Positions 44,324 to 53,117 of a DNA stretch of 64,000 nt are shown here, one piece after another (position 1 is the stretch's first letter; each line of letters opens with the position of its first letter). The position numbers and the translations under genes were made by a program. The stretch is from Tagaea sp965279565 (GTDB lineage Bacteria > Pseudomonadota > Alphaproteobacteria > CACIAM-22H2), in the NCBI GenBank assembly GCA_965279565.1, contig OZ257249.1, positions 2,046,001-2,110,000 of the forward strand. Reading direction: 5' to 3'. The notes below the pieces were generated by a model. That model ran no database searches. It worked only from the letters and a program-made list of their open reading frames with translations, and was not told the origin of the DNA.

Positions 44324-46369
44324 ATGGCCGAACCCGCCGACTTCGTCGAGCCTGAGGAAACCGAGGCCGCCGCCGGCCCGTCGGGACCCAACGTCGCGCT
44401 CGGCAGCCGCTTCCAGATCTTCCCGTCGACGCCTGTCCCCGAGCTGTCGTCGGCAAGCGTGCGCGCCTACATGGCGACCGACACGCGCGATCCCGGCCAG
44501 CCGCGCGTGGCACTCGTGTGCGGCGGCGATCTGCCCGCACGCCTCGAAAGCGCCAAGGCGATGAAGTCGATCGACCGGCCGGGCCTGCTGCGGCTCCACG
44601 ATTTCGGCCTCGTCGACTGGCCGGGCATCAAGGGCAAGCGCGTCGCACTGGTCTACGATCTTCCCGAGGGCGGTCCGCTGTGGGGTCACGCGGGTCCGCG
44701 CGACGCGTGGACGCCGCCCAAGCTCGTCAGCCAGATGCTCGGCCCGATCGCCGGCGCGCTGTCGGACCTGTTCCTTCGCAACGTGATCCACCGCGCGGTG
44801 CGCCCGCAGAACCTCTACTGGCTCGACCGGGCGCGCACGCGTCTGGTGCTTGGGCCGTGCCTTGCGGTACCGCCCGCCTACGACCAGCCGGCTGCCTTCG
44901 TGACGATCGAGGGCGCCATGACGGATCCGGAAGCGCGCGGCGAAGGAACGCGTTCCGACGACATGTTCGCGCTGGGCATGACGCTGATGGCCTTCGCGCA
45001 GGGCGAGATGCCGGGCGACGGCCGCCACGATCCGGACGAGACGATCTCGCGGCGCATCGAGCGCGGCTCGTTCGACGTCTATGCCGACATGCACCAGCTT
45101 CCTGCCGTGCTGATCGACGCCATGCGCGGCCTGACGAACGACTGGGAAGGCGACCGCTGGACGGTCGAGATGCTGCGCGGCTGGATCGACGGCAAGCGCC
45201 AGCAGAAGACGCACACGGCGCCGTCCCTGCTGCGCGCGGCGATCGGTTACCGGTTCGCCGGGCGCGAGTACAAGAACGTGCGCGACCTGGCCCACGGGCT
45301 CGGCAGGCACTGGGAAGCGGCGGCACGCGAGCTGCGCAAGGGCGACGTCGCCATGTGGGTGCGCAACACGCTGGGCGACCAGAAGCTGTACGACCGCATC
45401 CTCGCGGCCATCAAGGAGCCGACGGGCGATCCGAACCCCGCGTTCGGTGACGCCACGATCGTCTCGCGCGTGTGCATCCTGCTCGATCCGATGGCGCCGG
45501 TCCGCTTCCGCGGCTACTCGATCACGCTCGACGGGCTGGGCACGGCGCTTGCCGCGGCCATGCGAAAGCCCGGCATGGCGCAGCATTTCGTCGACCTGAT
45601 CCGCGCGCGCGTGCCGGGCGCCTGGGCGCATGTCCACAAGCTGGCCGGCGGGAAGAACGCGCCGCCCAACGGCTTCGTCGAGCGGGTGTCGAAATGGATC
45701 GACGATCCCAGCCCCGGCAACGGGATCGAACGCTGCCTCTACGAACTCAACCCGAACCTTCCCTGCTTCTCGGACATGGCGGCAGGCATGTGGGTGTCGG
45801 AACCGGGCCACGTGCTCGAGGCGCTCGAGGCGTCGGCCGGCGTCGAATGCAAGCCCGTCGATCGCCACGTCGCGGCGTTCCTCGCCGTGCATGCCGGAGC
45901 CGATCCCGCACAGATCAAGGCCCTGATGAATCCCGAGCAGGCGGACGTGCAGGGCGGGCTGTCGGCCCTGCGCCTGCTCGCCGCCCTCCAGGCGGAGTTC
46001 GGACCGCCGTCGGTGCCCAAGCTCACGGCGTGGTGCGCCGGGCTGGTGCGCCAGTTCGTCGACGAGCTGCGCCACCTGCCGCTGCGCGCCACCCAGCTTG
46101 CGCGGCTCAACAAGGTTTCCGCCGAAGGCGATCTCGTGCAGCTTCTCGACCTCGTCGACAACGAACGGATGCGCGAAGCCGACAGCCGGGGCTTCGATGC
46201 CGCGCGCGCATCGTACGTGAACGCCCAGGCGGAGATCTTCGAGATCCGGAACGGCAGGTCGGCGCGGGCCGAAGCCGCGCGCCGCAACGGGAAGGAGGCC
46301 GCGGCGATCGTCTCGGCCTGCCTGTCCGGTGCTGCCGGCATCTGTACTCTCGTCGTGAAGCTTCTCTGA
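44324..46369 (+). CDS. Kinase-like (pseudokinase) protein with C-terminal membrane anchor, copy 1
   Basis: A 681-residue protein. The N-terminal third follows the protein-kinase outline: a RPGLLRLHDFGLVDW segment, then LFLRNVIHRAVRPQNLYWLD (about 150-170) where active kinases have HRDxKPxN, then LVLGPCLAVPP where DFG is expected, then a SDDMFALGMTLMAFAQG helix as in kinase subdomain IX. The catalytic Asp of HRD, the DFG Asp and the beta-3 Lys are not present, so it looks like a pseudokinase. The remaining 400 residues are helical without a known motif. A hydrophobic helix lies at the extreme C-terminus (CLSGAAGICTLVVKLL). Its stop overlaps the start of the next gene, and both recur in a second copy downstream. 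Confidence 0.75.
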   Translation: MAEPADFVEPEETEAAAGPSGPNVALGSRFQIFPSTPVPELSSASVRAYMATDTRDPGQPRVALVCGGDLPARLESAKAMKSIDRPGLLRLHDFGLVDWPGIKGKRVALVYDLPEGGPLWGHAGPRDAWTPPKLVSQMLGPIAGALSDLFLRNVIHRAVRPQNLYWLDRARTRLVLGPCLAVPPAYDQPAAFVTIEGAMTDPEARGEGTRSDDMFALGMTLMAFAQGEMPGDGRHDPDETISRRIERGSFDVYADMHQLPAVLIDAMRGLTNDWEGDRWTVEMLRGWIDGKRQQKTHTAPSLLRAAIGYRFAGREYKNVRDLAHGLGRHWEAAARELRKGDVAMWVRNTLGDQKLYDRILAAIKEPTGDPNPAFGDATIVSRVCILLDPMAPVRFRGYSITLDGLGTALAAAMRKPGMAQHFVDLIRARVPGAWAHVHKLAGGKNAPPNGFVERVSKWIDDPSPGNGIERCLYELNPNLPCFSDMAAGMWVSEPGHVLEALEASAGVECKPVDRHVAAFLAVHAGADPAQIKALMNPEQADVQGGLSALRLLAALQAEFGPPSVPKLTAWCAGLVRQFVDELRHLPLRATQLARLNKVSAEGDLVQLLDLVDNERMREADSRGFDAARASYVNAQAEIFEIRNGRSARAEAARRNGKEAAAIVSACLSGAAGICTLVVKLL

Positions 46370-46860
46370 TGGCGAGAAAACCCAAAGCCGCACGCGCGCC
46401 CCGGCGCAACCTCGTCACGACCGCCACGTCCACTGCGGGCGTCCTTGCGGTCGTCGCGTGGCTGGCGTGGAACGTGCCGTGGCTCTGGCTGTTCGTCGCG
46501 GCCGGCCTGATGCCCACGCTCGCCGCCTATATCGCCGACCCGAGCAGGGAGAAGAACGATGTGATCTCCGTGGGCACGCTCAGCGCCAGCGCCATGCTGC
46601 CCTTCCTGCTCGACGGGCTGGCTTCGGCCGGGCGCACCGGCGGGCGCGAGATCCTCGGCAACCCGTTCGCGTGGTTCTCGGTCTACGCGGCCGCCGCGTT
46701 CGCCTGCGCGACAAGCTGGATGTTTTCGGTCTGCGTGAAGACCGTCTACGAAGTGCAGGCCGACGCGCGCCTGCGCCGTCTGCGGACCCATCTGGAGAAT
46801 CTCGTCGCCGAATGGGGCGAGAGCGTCCGCGACGAGTTTCCGGGGCGCGGCGGCGCGTAG
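46369..46860 (+). CDS. Small polytopic membrane partner protein, copy 1
   Basis: A 163-residue protein with a basic N-terminus (KPKAARAPRR) and about four hydrophobic segments: TAGVLAVVAWLAW, LWLFVAAGLMPTLAAYI, LSASAMLPFLLDGL and FSVYAAAAFACATSWMF. A cytoplasmic tail rich in charged helix follows (LRRLRTHLENLVAEWGE). The segment RTGGREILGNPFAWFSVYA is identical in copy 2. The ATG overlaps the pseudokinase stop (TGATG), so the two are translationally coupled and their products probably interact at the inner membrane. The family is not recognised. Confidence 0.75.
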   Translation: MARKPKAARAPRRNLVTTATSTAGVLAVVAWLAWNVPWLWLFVAAGLMPTLAAYIADPSREKNDVISVGTLSASAMLPFLLDGLASAGRTGGREILGNPFAWFSVYAAAAFACATSWMFSVCVKTVYEVQADARLRRLRTHLENLVAEWGESVRDEFPGRGGA

Positions 46861-46879
46861 GCGGCACCTGCAAACGGCC

Positions 46880-46908
46880 TTGACATTTTAGGCTTTTTAG
46901 CCTAGTTA
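46880..46908 (+). promoter_or_regulatory. Strong promoter of pseudokinase cassette, copy 2
   Basis: Consensus -35 TTGACA at 46880-46885 and TAGTTA at 46903-46908 are separated by 17 bases. The spacer contains an inverted repeat AGGCT-TTTT-AGCCT that extends into TAGGCT/AGCCTA. This may be an operator, or the tail of a terminator for copy 1. The start codon lies about 90 bases downstream of the predicted transcript start. Confidence 0.6.
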
Positions 46909-47004
46909 ACGGTTTGTGAATCCTTAACAGGGTAGATTCCTCCGTTTCGTTCCGTGCTTCCGATTCGGGGGTACGGGCCGGGGCGGGGAGGACGTTCCGA
47001 GGAC

Positions 47005-49047
47005 ATGGCCGAGCCAGCGAACATCGTCGAACCGGAAGAGAAGGACGCCCCGGCGGGGCCGTCCGGTCCGAGCGTTTCGCTCGGCAACCGGTTCCAGATC
47101 TTCCCGTCGACCCCGATCACCGAGATGTCGTCGGCGACCGTTCGCGCCTATGTCGCGACCGACACGCGCGATCCCGGCCTGCCGCGCGTCGCCCTGGTGT
47201 GCAGCAACGAACTGCCTGCGCGCCTGGAAGGTGCGAAGGCGATGAAGTCGATCGACCGGCCGGGCCTGCTGCGGCTCTACGATTTCGGCCTCGTCGACTG
47301 GCCGGGCACCACCGGCAAGCGGCTCGCGCTGATCTACGATTTTCCCGAAGGCGGCCTGCTATGGAACCAGTCGGGTCCGCGCGACGCGTGGACGCCGCCC
47401 AAGATCATCAGCCATCTGCTCAGCCCGATCGCCGGCGCGCTGTCGGAGATGTTCCTTCGCAACGTCATCCATCGCGCGGTGCGCCCGCAGAACCTCTATT
47501 GGCTCGACCAGGCGCGCACGCGCGTGGTGCTGGGCCCGTGCCTTGCGGTCCCGCCCGGCTACGACCAGCCGGCCGCCTTCGAGACGATCGAAGGTGCGAT
47601 GGCCGATCCCGAAGCGCGCGGCGAGGGCACGCGCGCCGACGACATGTTCGCGCTGGGCATGACGGTGATGGCCTTCGCGCAGGGCTCGATGCCCGGCGGC
47701 GGCATGGACCCGGAAGAGGCGATCTCGCGGCGCATCGAGCGCAGCTCGTTCGACACCTTTGCCGACATGAACAAGCTTCCCGCCGTGCTGATGGACGCCA
47801 TGCGCGGCCTGACGAACGACTGGGAAGGCGACCGCTGGACGGTCGAGATGCTGCGCGGCTGGATCGACGGCAAGCGCCAGCAGACGACCCAGACCGTGCC
47901 GCCGCTGCTGCGCGCGGCCAAGGGGCTGAAGTTCGGCAACCGCGAATACAAGAACGCGCGCGACCTCGCGCACGGCATGGGCAAGCGCTGGGAAATCGCG
48001 GCGCGCGAGCTGCGCAACGGCAACATCGCCATGTGGGTGCGCAACACGCTGGGCGACCAGAAGCTGCACGACCGCATCCAGGCGTCCGTCAACGAGCCCA
48101 CGGGCGATCCGAACCCGACCTTCAACGACGCCACGATCGTGGCGCGCGCGTGCATCCTGCTCGATCCGATGGCGCCGGTGCGCTTCCGCGGCTACTCGGT
48201 CACGCTCGACGGGCTGGGCAACGCACTGGCCGCCGCGATGCGCAAGCCCGGCATGGGCCCGATCTTCGCCGACCTGATCCGCTCGCGCACGCTGGGTGCC
48301 TGGGCGCATTTCCACAAGATGGCCGGCGGCAAGCACAGCCCGCCGAACGGTTTCGTCGAGCGGCTGTCGAAATGGATCGACGATCCCGCTCCCGGCAATG
48401 GCATCGAGCGGTGCCTCTACGAGCTCAACCCCAACCTGCCGTGCTTCTCCGAGATGGCGGCGGGCATGTGGGTGTCCGAGCCCGACCACGTGCTTGAGGC
48501 GCTCGAGGCGGCGGCCGGTTCCAGCCGCAAGCCGATCGACCGGCACATCGCGGCGTTCCTCGCCGTGCATGCCGGTGCCGATCCCGCACAGATCAAGGCG
48601 CTGATGAATCCCGAGCAGGTGGACGTGCAGGGCGGACTGTCGATCCTGCGCCTGCTCGCCGACCTGCAGGCCCAGTTCGGGCCGCCCTCGGTGCCCAAGC
48701 TCACCGCGTGGTGTGCGGGACTGGTGCGCCAGTTCGTCGACGGGATCAAGCACCTGCCGCTGCGCCAGTCGCAGATCGGCCAGCTCAACAAGGTGTCGGA
48801 AGAGGGCGATCTCAAGCAGCTCCTCGACCTCGTCGACAACGAGAAAATGCGCGAGGTCGACAGCTGGGGCTTCGACGCCGCGAAGGAAGCCTACGCCGCC
48901 GCCGAGATCGAGATCGTCGAGTTGCGCAACGGCGCCAAGATCCGCACCGCCTATGCGATGCGCACCGGCAAGGAAACCGCCGCACTCACCGCCGCCAGCC
49001 TATCGGGCGTGGTCGGCATCGGCTCGCTGCTGCTGAGGCTCTTCTGA
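47005..49047 (+). CDS. Kinase-like (pseudokinase) protein with C-terminal membrane anchor, copy 2
   Basis: A 680-residue paralog of the protein at 44324, alignable from MAEPA to the C-terminal helix with only tiny length differences. By eye about three residues in four or more are identical. The HRAVRPQN and LGPCLAVPP segments, which replace the kinase HRD and DFG motifs, are unchanged, so the loss of catalytic residues predates the duplication and is maintained. Differences concentrate near the N-terminus (residues 6-28) and in the last 60 residues. It ends in an overlapping TGATG with the second membrane gene. The ATG at 47005 was preferred over an upstream frame extension because it matches copy 1. 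Confidence 0.75.
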   Translation: MAEPANIVEPEEKDAPAGPSGPSVSLGNRFQIFPSTPITEMSSATVRAYVATDTRDPGLPRVALVCSNELPARLEGAKAMKSIDRPGLLRLYDFGLVDWPGTTGKRLALIYDFPEGGLLWNQSGPRDAWTPPKIISHLLSPIAGALSEMFLRNVIHRAVRPQNLYWLDQARTRVVLGPCLAVPPGYDQPAAFETIEGAMADPEARGEGTRADDMFALGMTVMAFAQGSMPGGGMDPEEAISRRIERSSFDTFADMNKLPAVLMDAMRGLTNDWEGDRWTVEMLRGWIDGKRQQTTQTVPPLLRAAKGLKFGNREYKNARDLAHGMGKRWEIAARELRNGNIAMWVRNTLGDQKLHDRIQASVNEPTGDPNPTFNDATIVARACILLDPMAPVRFRGYSVTLDGLGNALAAAMRKPGMGPIFADLIRSRTLGAWAHFHKMAGGKHSPPNGFVERLSKWIDDPAPGNGIERCLYELNPNLPCFSEMAAGMWVSEPDHVLEALEAAAGSSRKPIDRHIAAFLAVHAGADPAQIKALMNPEQVDVQGGLSILRLLADLQAQFGPPSVPKLTAWCAGLVRQFVDGIKHLPLRQSQIGQLNKVSEEGDLKQLLDLVDNEKMREVDSWGFDAAKEAYAAAEIEIVELRNGAKIRTAYAMRTGKETAALTAASLSGVVGIGSLLLRLF

Positions 49048-49535
49048 TGGCCAAGAAACCCAAACCGAAGAAGGCGACCGAACGCAGCCCGATGACGCTG
49101 GCGACCGCCGGCGTGGGCGTGCTCGCCGTGCTCGCGTGGCTGGGCTGGAACGTGCCGTGGCTGTGCCTGTTCGTCGTCGCCGGCATGCTGCCCACGCTCG
49201 CGGCACTGGTGACCGACCCGGCGCGCGAGAAGCACGACGCGATCGCCGTCGGCACGCTCAGTGCCGGCGCCATGCTGCCCTTCCTGCTCGACGGGCTGGC
49301 TTCGGCCGGGCGCACCGGCGGGCGCGAGATCCTCGGCAATCCGTTCGCGTGGTTCTCGGTCTATGCGGCGGCCGTCTTCGCCTACGCGCTGTGCTGGCTG
49401 TTCCCGATCGTCGTAAACACGATTTATGAAAGCCGCGCGGAGAACCGGCTGCGCGCGCTGCAGCGCCGCCAGCAGAACCTGATCGCCGAATGGGGCGACG
49501 GCGTGCGCGAGGAGCCGCCGGTCAACGCGGGCTGA
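49047..49535 (+). CDS. Small polytopic membrane partner protein, copy 2
   Basis: A 162-residue paralog of the protein at 46369 with the same four hydrophobic segments and the identical block MLPFLLDGLASAGRTGGREI. The basic N-terminus (KKPKPKKATER) and the C-terminal tail differ most. The ATG overlaps the pseudokinase stop as in copy 1, so the cassette was duplicated as a unit. It ends against the 3' end of rpoH with no gap. Confidence 0.75.
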   Translation: MAKKPKPKKATERSPMTLATAGVGVLAVLAWLGWNVPWLCLFVVAGMLPTLAALVTDPAREKHDAIAVGTLSAGAMLPFLLDGLASAGRTGGREILGNPFAWFSVYAAAVFAYALCWLFPIVVNTIYESRAENRLRALQRRQQNLIAEWGDGVREEPPVNAG

Positions 49536-50441
49536 TCAGCGCCGCCTGACGGCTTCCAGGCGCGCCGCCTCGGCCGAAGCCGCATCCGCCTTCACCGCCT
49601 TCTGCAGCTTCTCGAACGCGCGCACCTCGATCTGGCGCACGCGCTCGCGGCTGATGCCGTGGATCTGCGCTAGGTCTTCCAGGCGTGCGGGCTCGTCCTT
49701 CAGGCGCCTTTCGACCAGGATCGCGCGCTCGCGCGCGTTGAGCGTGGCCAGCGCCTTGCCGAGCAAGGCGCGTCGGCGCGCGGCTTCCTGGTCGTCGGCA
49801 AGCTTGATCTCCTGGTTGGCCGTCTCGTCGACCAGCCAGTCCTGCCATTCGCCGGTCCCTTCGCCGTCGCCGCGGACCGGCGCGTTGAGCGAGCCGTCGG
49901 GCCCGGCGAGGCGCCGGTTCATGTCGACCACGTCCTGCTCGGGCACGTCGAGATCGGTCGCGATCTTCTTCACCGCCTCGGGCGACAGGTCGCCCTCGTC
50001 GATCTGCTTCATCTGGCCCTTGAGCCGGCGCAGGTTGAAGAACAGCTTCTTCTGTGCGGCCGTCGTGCCGATCTTCACGAGCGACCAGGAATGCAGGATG
50101 TACTCCTGGATCGACGCGCGGATCCACCACATCGCGTAGGTGGCGAGGCGGAAGCCGCGCTCGGGCTCGAAGCGGCGCACGGCCTGCATCATGCCCACAT
50201 TGCCTTCCGAGATCAGCTCGGCGACCGGCAGGCCGTAGCCGCGATAGCCCATCGCGATCTTGGCGACGAGCCGCAGGTGCGACGTGACGAGGCGGTGGGC
50301 GGACTCGGTGTCCGCGCGCTCGCGCCACGCCTTGGCCAGCATGTACTCCTCGTCGGGTGCAAGCATCGGGAACTTGCGGATCTCGTCGAGATAGCGGCGC
50401 AGGCTGCCTTCGCTGCTCGGGACGGGCAGGTTCTTGATCAT
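49536..50441 (-). CDS. rpoH: RNA polymerase heat-shock sigma factor RpoH
   Basis: A 301-residue group 3/4-like sigma-32 factor. The RpoH box QKKLFFNLRRLKG is intact, region 2 reads RRFEPERGFRLATYAMWWIRASIQEYI, and region 4 has the helix-turn-helix HGISRERVRQIEVRAFEKL. It directs heat-shock promoters. The start overlaps the rluD stop, so its translation is coupled to rluD. Its C-terminus meets the pseudokinase cassette tail to tail. Confidence 0.95.
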   Translation of the reverse strand: MIKNLPVPSSEGSLRRYLDEIRKFPMLAPDEEYMLAKAWRERADTESAHRLVTSHLRLVAKIAMGYRGYGLPVAELISEGNVGMMQAVRRFEPERGFRLATYAMWWIRASIQEYILHSWSLVKIGTTAAQKKLFFNLRRLKGQMKQIDEGDLSPEAVKKIATDLDVPEQDVVDMNRRLAGPDGSLNAPVRGDGEGTGEWQDWLVDETANQEIKLADDQEAARRRALLGKALATLNARERAILVERRLKDEPARLEDLAQIHGISRERVRQIEVRAFEKLQKAVKADAASAEAARLEAVRRR

Positions 50442-51427
50442 CGCCGCATCCCGAGATGCTTGGCCGCCGACGCGAGCTTCGCGCGCAGCGCTTCCAGATC
50501 GCTCGCATAGGGTCGCTCGAAGCGCAGCTTCTTTCCGGTTTCCGGATGCTCGAAACCCAGCACGAACGCGTCGAGCGCCTGGCGCGGGAACGCGGCCATC
50601 GCCGCGTCGAGCGGGTCGGCCGGTGTGCGCGGCTTGCGCCCGTACGTGGCGTCGCCGACGAGCGGGCAGCCGAGTGCGGTGAGATGCACGCGGATCTGGT
50701 GCGTGCGCCCCGTCGCGAGCTTGCATTCGACCAGCGCCGCGCGGTCGGAGAAGCGCTCGAGCGTGCGATAGTGCGTGCGCGCCGCCTTGCCGCCCGAACC
50801 CACGACTGCCATCTTCTTGCGGTTCTTCGGATCGCGGCCGATGGCGCCTTCGATGTCGCCCTCCGCCGGGCGCGGCACGCCGCGCACGATGGCGGCATAG
50901 AGGCGTTCGACATCGTGGCGCGCGAACTGTGCCGCGAGATGGCGGTGCGCGCGGTCGGTCTTCGCGGCGACCATCAGGCCGCTCGTGTCCTTGTCGAGCC
51001 GGTGGACGATGCCCGGCCGCTCGACACCGCCGATGCCCGACAGCGAGCCGCGGCAGTGCGCCAGAAGCGCGTTGACCAGCGTGCCGCCGGCGTTGCCGGG
51101 GGCGGGATGGACGACGAGGCCGGCCGGCTTGTCGATGACGATCAGGTGCGAATCCTCGAACGCGACCGTGAGGGCGATGTCCTGCGCCTCCTGGTGGGCC
51201 GCGCGTGCGGCGGGCACGTCGACCTCGAGCGGATCGCCCGCTTTGACCTTGCGCGACGGCTCCGTTATCGTCGCGCCCGCGACACGGACCCGGCCTTCCT
51301 CGATCAGCGCCTTCAGGCGGCTGCGCGACAGGCCGGCCGGATGCAACGCCGCCAGCGCGCGGTCGAGCCGCTCGCCCGCCAGCCCGGGCGGGACGCGCGT
51401 CTCGAAACTCTCGGAGCCGGTATCCAT
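50438..51427 (-). CDS. rluD: 23S rRNA pseudouridine synthase, RluA/RluD family
   Basis: A 329-residue enzyme isomerising uridines in large-subunit rRNA. An N-terminal S4 domain (AGLSRSRLKALIEEGRVRV) precedes the catalytic domain, whose Asp lies in GIVHRLDKDTSGLMVAAKT. LATGRTHQIRVHL completes the active site. The start at 51427 is the Met before the conserved N-terminus, and a Met 7 codons earlier is also possible. It overlaps rpoH and is divergent from the DUF6476-like gene. Confidence 0.92.
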   Translation of the reverse strand: MDTGSESFETRVPPGLAGERLDRALAALHPAGLSRSRLKALIEEGRVRVAGATITEPSRKVKAGDPLEVDVPAARAAHQEAQDIALTVAFEDSHLIVIDKPAGLVVHPAPGNAGGTLVNALLAHCRGSLSGIGGVERPGIVHRLDKDTSGLMVAAKTDRAHRHLAAQFARHDVERLYAAIVRGVPRPAEGDIEGAIGRDPKNRKKMAVVGSGGKAARTHYRTLERFSDRAALVECKLATGRTHQIRVHLTALGCPLVGDATYGRKPRTPADPLDAAMAAFPRQALDAFVLGFEHPETGKKLRFERPYASDLEALRAKLASAAKHLGMRR

Positions 51428-51466
51428 GCCGAACTTGGTACCCGACATGCGCGTCCAAATCCACCC

Positions 51467-51781
51467 ATGCGCGCACTGAAAGCGGTCGTTTTCGCGCTCG
51501 GCACGCTGTGCCTGGGCGCTTTCGGCGTTCTCGTCTATCTCGTCGTGGCCGGAAGCTCCGCGAAGGTCGAGCGGCCCGCCGCCGGGCCCGCGGCACCCGC
51601 ATCGGCCGGCTGGGGCGAAAGCGATCTCGGCATGCCGCCAGGCAGCCGGATCCTGTCCGTGCAGGCCGCGGGCGACACGCTCGCCATCCATCTGCGCTTG
51701 CCCGACGGGGCCGAGCGCGTCGTCGTCTTCGATCCGCGTGCCGGCCGCGTGCTCGGGCGCATCGCTCCGGGGGTTCCATGA
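51467..51781 (+). CDS. DUF6476-like single-pass membrane protein
   Basis: A 104-residue protein with a single N-terminal helix (about 5-27; VVFALGTLCLGAFGVLVYLV), a short linker and a small domain ending RVVVFDPRAGRVLGRI. The layout matches a small alphaproteobacterial family of unknown function (DUF6476) often placed beside rluD. It is encoded divergently from rluD across 39 bases and overlaps the aldolase start by ATGA. Confidence 0.65.
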   Translation: MRALKAVVFALGTLCLGAFGVLVYLVVAGSSAKVERPAAGPAAPASAGWGESDLGMPPGSRILSVQAAGDTLAIHLRLPDGAERVVVFDPRAGRVLGRIAPGVP

Positions 51782-52812
51782 ATTTCGCGTCCGACAACAC
51801 GGCACCGATGCATCCGCGCGTCCTCGAGGCGATCGGCCGCGCCAACGAAGGCGCCGCGATGCCGTACGGCAACGATCCGCTCGCCGCACAGGTCGAGAGG
51901 CGGCTCGCCGAACTCTTCGGGCGCGAATGCGCGGTCTTCCTCGTGTCGACCGGAACGGCGGCCAACGCGCTTTCCATCGCCGCCGCCTGTCCGCCGTGGG
52001 GGGCCGTCTACTGCCATCCCGAAGCGCATGTCGACGACGACGAATGTGGTGCACCGGAGTTCTACACGGGCGGAGCGAAGCTCGTGGGCGTGCCCGGCGC
52101 CAACGGCAAGCTCGATGCCGCATCGCTCGACGCGGCGCTTGCCGGTGCCGGCAAGGGCACGGTGCATCACGTGCAGCCGGCATTGCTGTCGCTCACCAAC
52201 GCGACCGAGGCGGGCACGGTCTATACGCCCGCACAGACCGCCGCACTCGCCGAAGTGGCGCACCGCCACGGTCTCAAGGTGCATGTCGACGGTGCGCGCT
52301 TCGCCAACGCGCTGGCGCATCTGGGCTGCACGGCGGCCGACGCGACGTGGAAGGCCGGGGTCGACATCCTGTCGTTCGGCGCCACCAAGAACGGCTGCAT
52401 GGCGGCCGAGGCGATCGTCGTGTTCGACAGGGCGCTGGCCGAGACGCTCGCCTTCCGGCGCAAGCGCGCGGGCCACCTGTTCTCGAAGATGCGCTTCCTC
52501 GCCGCACAGATGGACGCCTATCTCGACGGCGGGCTGTGGCTGGAACTGGCACGCCATTCCAACGCGATGGCCAGTCGCCTCGCCGAGGGCCTGCAGGCCA
52601 TCCCGGGTGCCCGGCTGGCGCACCCGGTCGAGGCGAACGAGATCTTCGTCGAACTACCCGAAAAGGCCATCGCCGCGACCGAGGCGGCCGGCTACCGGAG
52701 CTATCGCTGGAATGGGCCCGGAACGCGGCTCCTGCGCCTCGTTTCGGCCTGGTCGACGAAGCCGGAGGACGTCGAAGGTTTCGTCAAAACGGCCCGTTCC
52801 GCGCTCGCTTGA
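51778..52812 (+). CDS. ltaE: Low-specificity L-threonine aldolase
   Basis: A 344-residue PLP enzyme splitting threonine or allo-threonine to glycine and acetaldehyde. The start NFASDNTAPMHPRVLEAI is typical. VHVDGARFANAL supplies the PLP-contacting Asp and Arg, and LSFGATKNGCMAAEA contains the Lys that binds PLP. It overlaps the preceding small membrane gene and is followed 43 bases later by tRNA-Glu. Confidence 0.93.
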   Translation: MNFASDNTAPMHPRVLEAIGRANEGAAMPYGNDPLAAQVERRLAELFGRECAVFLVSTGTAANALSIAAACPPWGAVYCHPEAHVDDDECGAPEFYTGGAKLVGVPGANGKLDAASLDAALAGAGKGTVHHVQPALLSLTNATEAGTVYTPAQTAALAEVAHRHGLKVHVDGARFANALAHLGCTAADATWKAGVDILSFGATKNGCMAAEAIVVFDRALAETLAFRRKRAGHLFSKMRFLAAQMDAYLDGGLWLELARHSNAMASRLAEGLQAIPGARLAHPVEANEIFVELPEKAIAATEAAGYRSYRWNGPGTRLLRLVSAWSTKPEDVEGFVKTARSALA

Positions 52813-52855
52813 TTCGCGCCCCCCGATGGGCTAAACCCTCCGCTCGTCGCAGCGG

Positions 52856-52931
52856 GTCCCCATCGTCTAGAGGCCCAGGACGGCACCCTCTCACGGTGCA
52901 GACCGGGGTTCGAATCCCCGTGGGGACGCCA
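52856..52931 (+). tRNA. tRNA-Glu (anticodon CTC), CCA encoded
   Basis: The 76 bases fold as a standard tRNA. The acceptor stem is GTCCCCA/TGGGGAC, the D-arm region contains TAGAGGCC, and the anticodon stem GCACC/GGTGC has loop CTCTCAC, giving CTC at positions 34-36 with T33. The T-arm contains GGTTCGAATCC. The encoded CCA is at 52929-52931. The genes to its right look like an island, so it is a plausible integration site. Confidence 0.95.
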
Positions 52932-53117
52932 GCACTTAGCGCCGGATCAGTTAATTAAAAACTGCCCTTGGCTACTATTTGGCTTCTATCTGGGCTTTAG
53001 CACGCTTTGAATTGATGACGTGTCACCGCAAGTTCGGACTAGCACTATCGAGGGTCGAAGATTCGCTCACTCGAAAGTCAGCGCCTCGGCGCTGAGAAAT
53101 TATTGGAGCGATCAACG

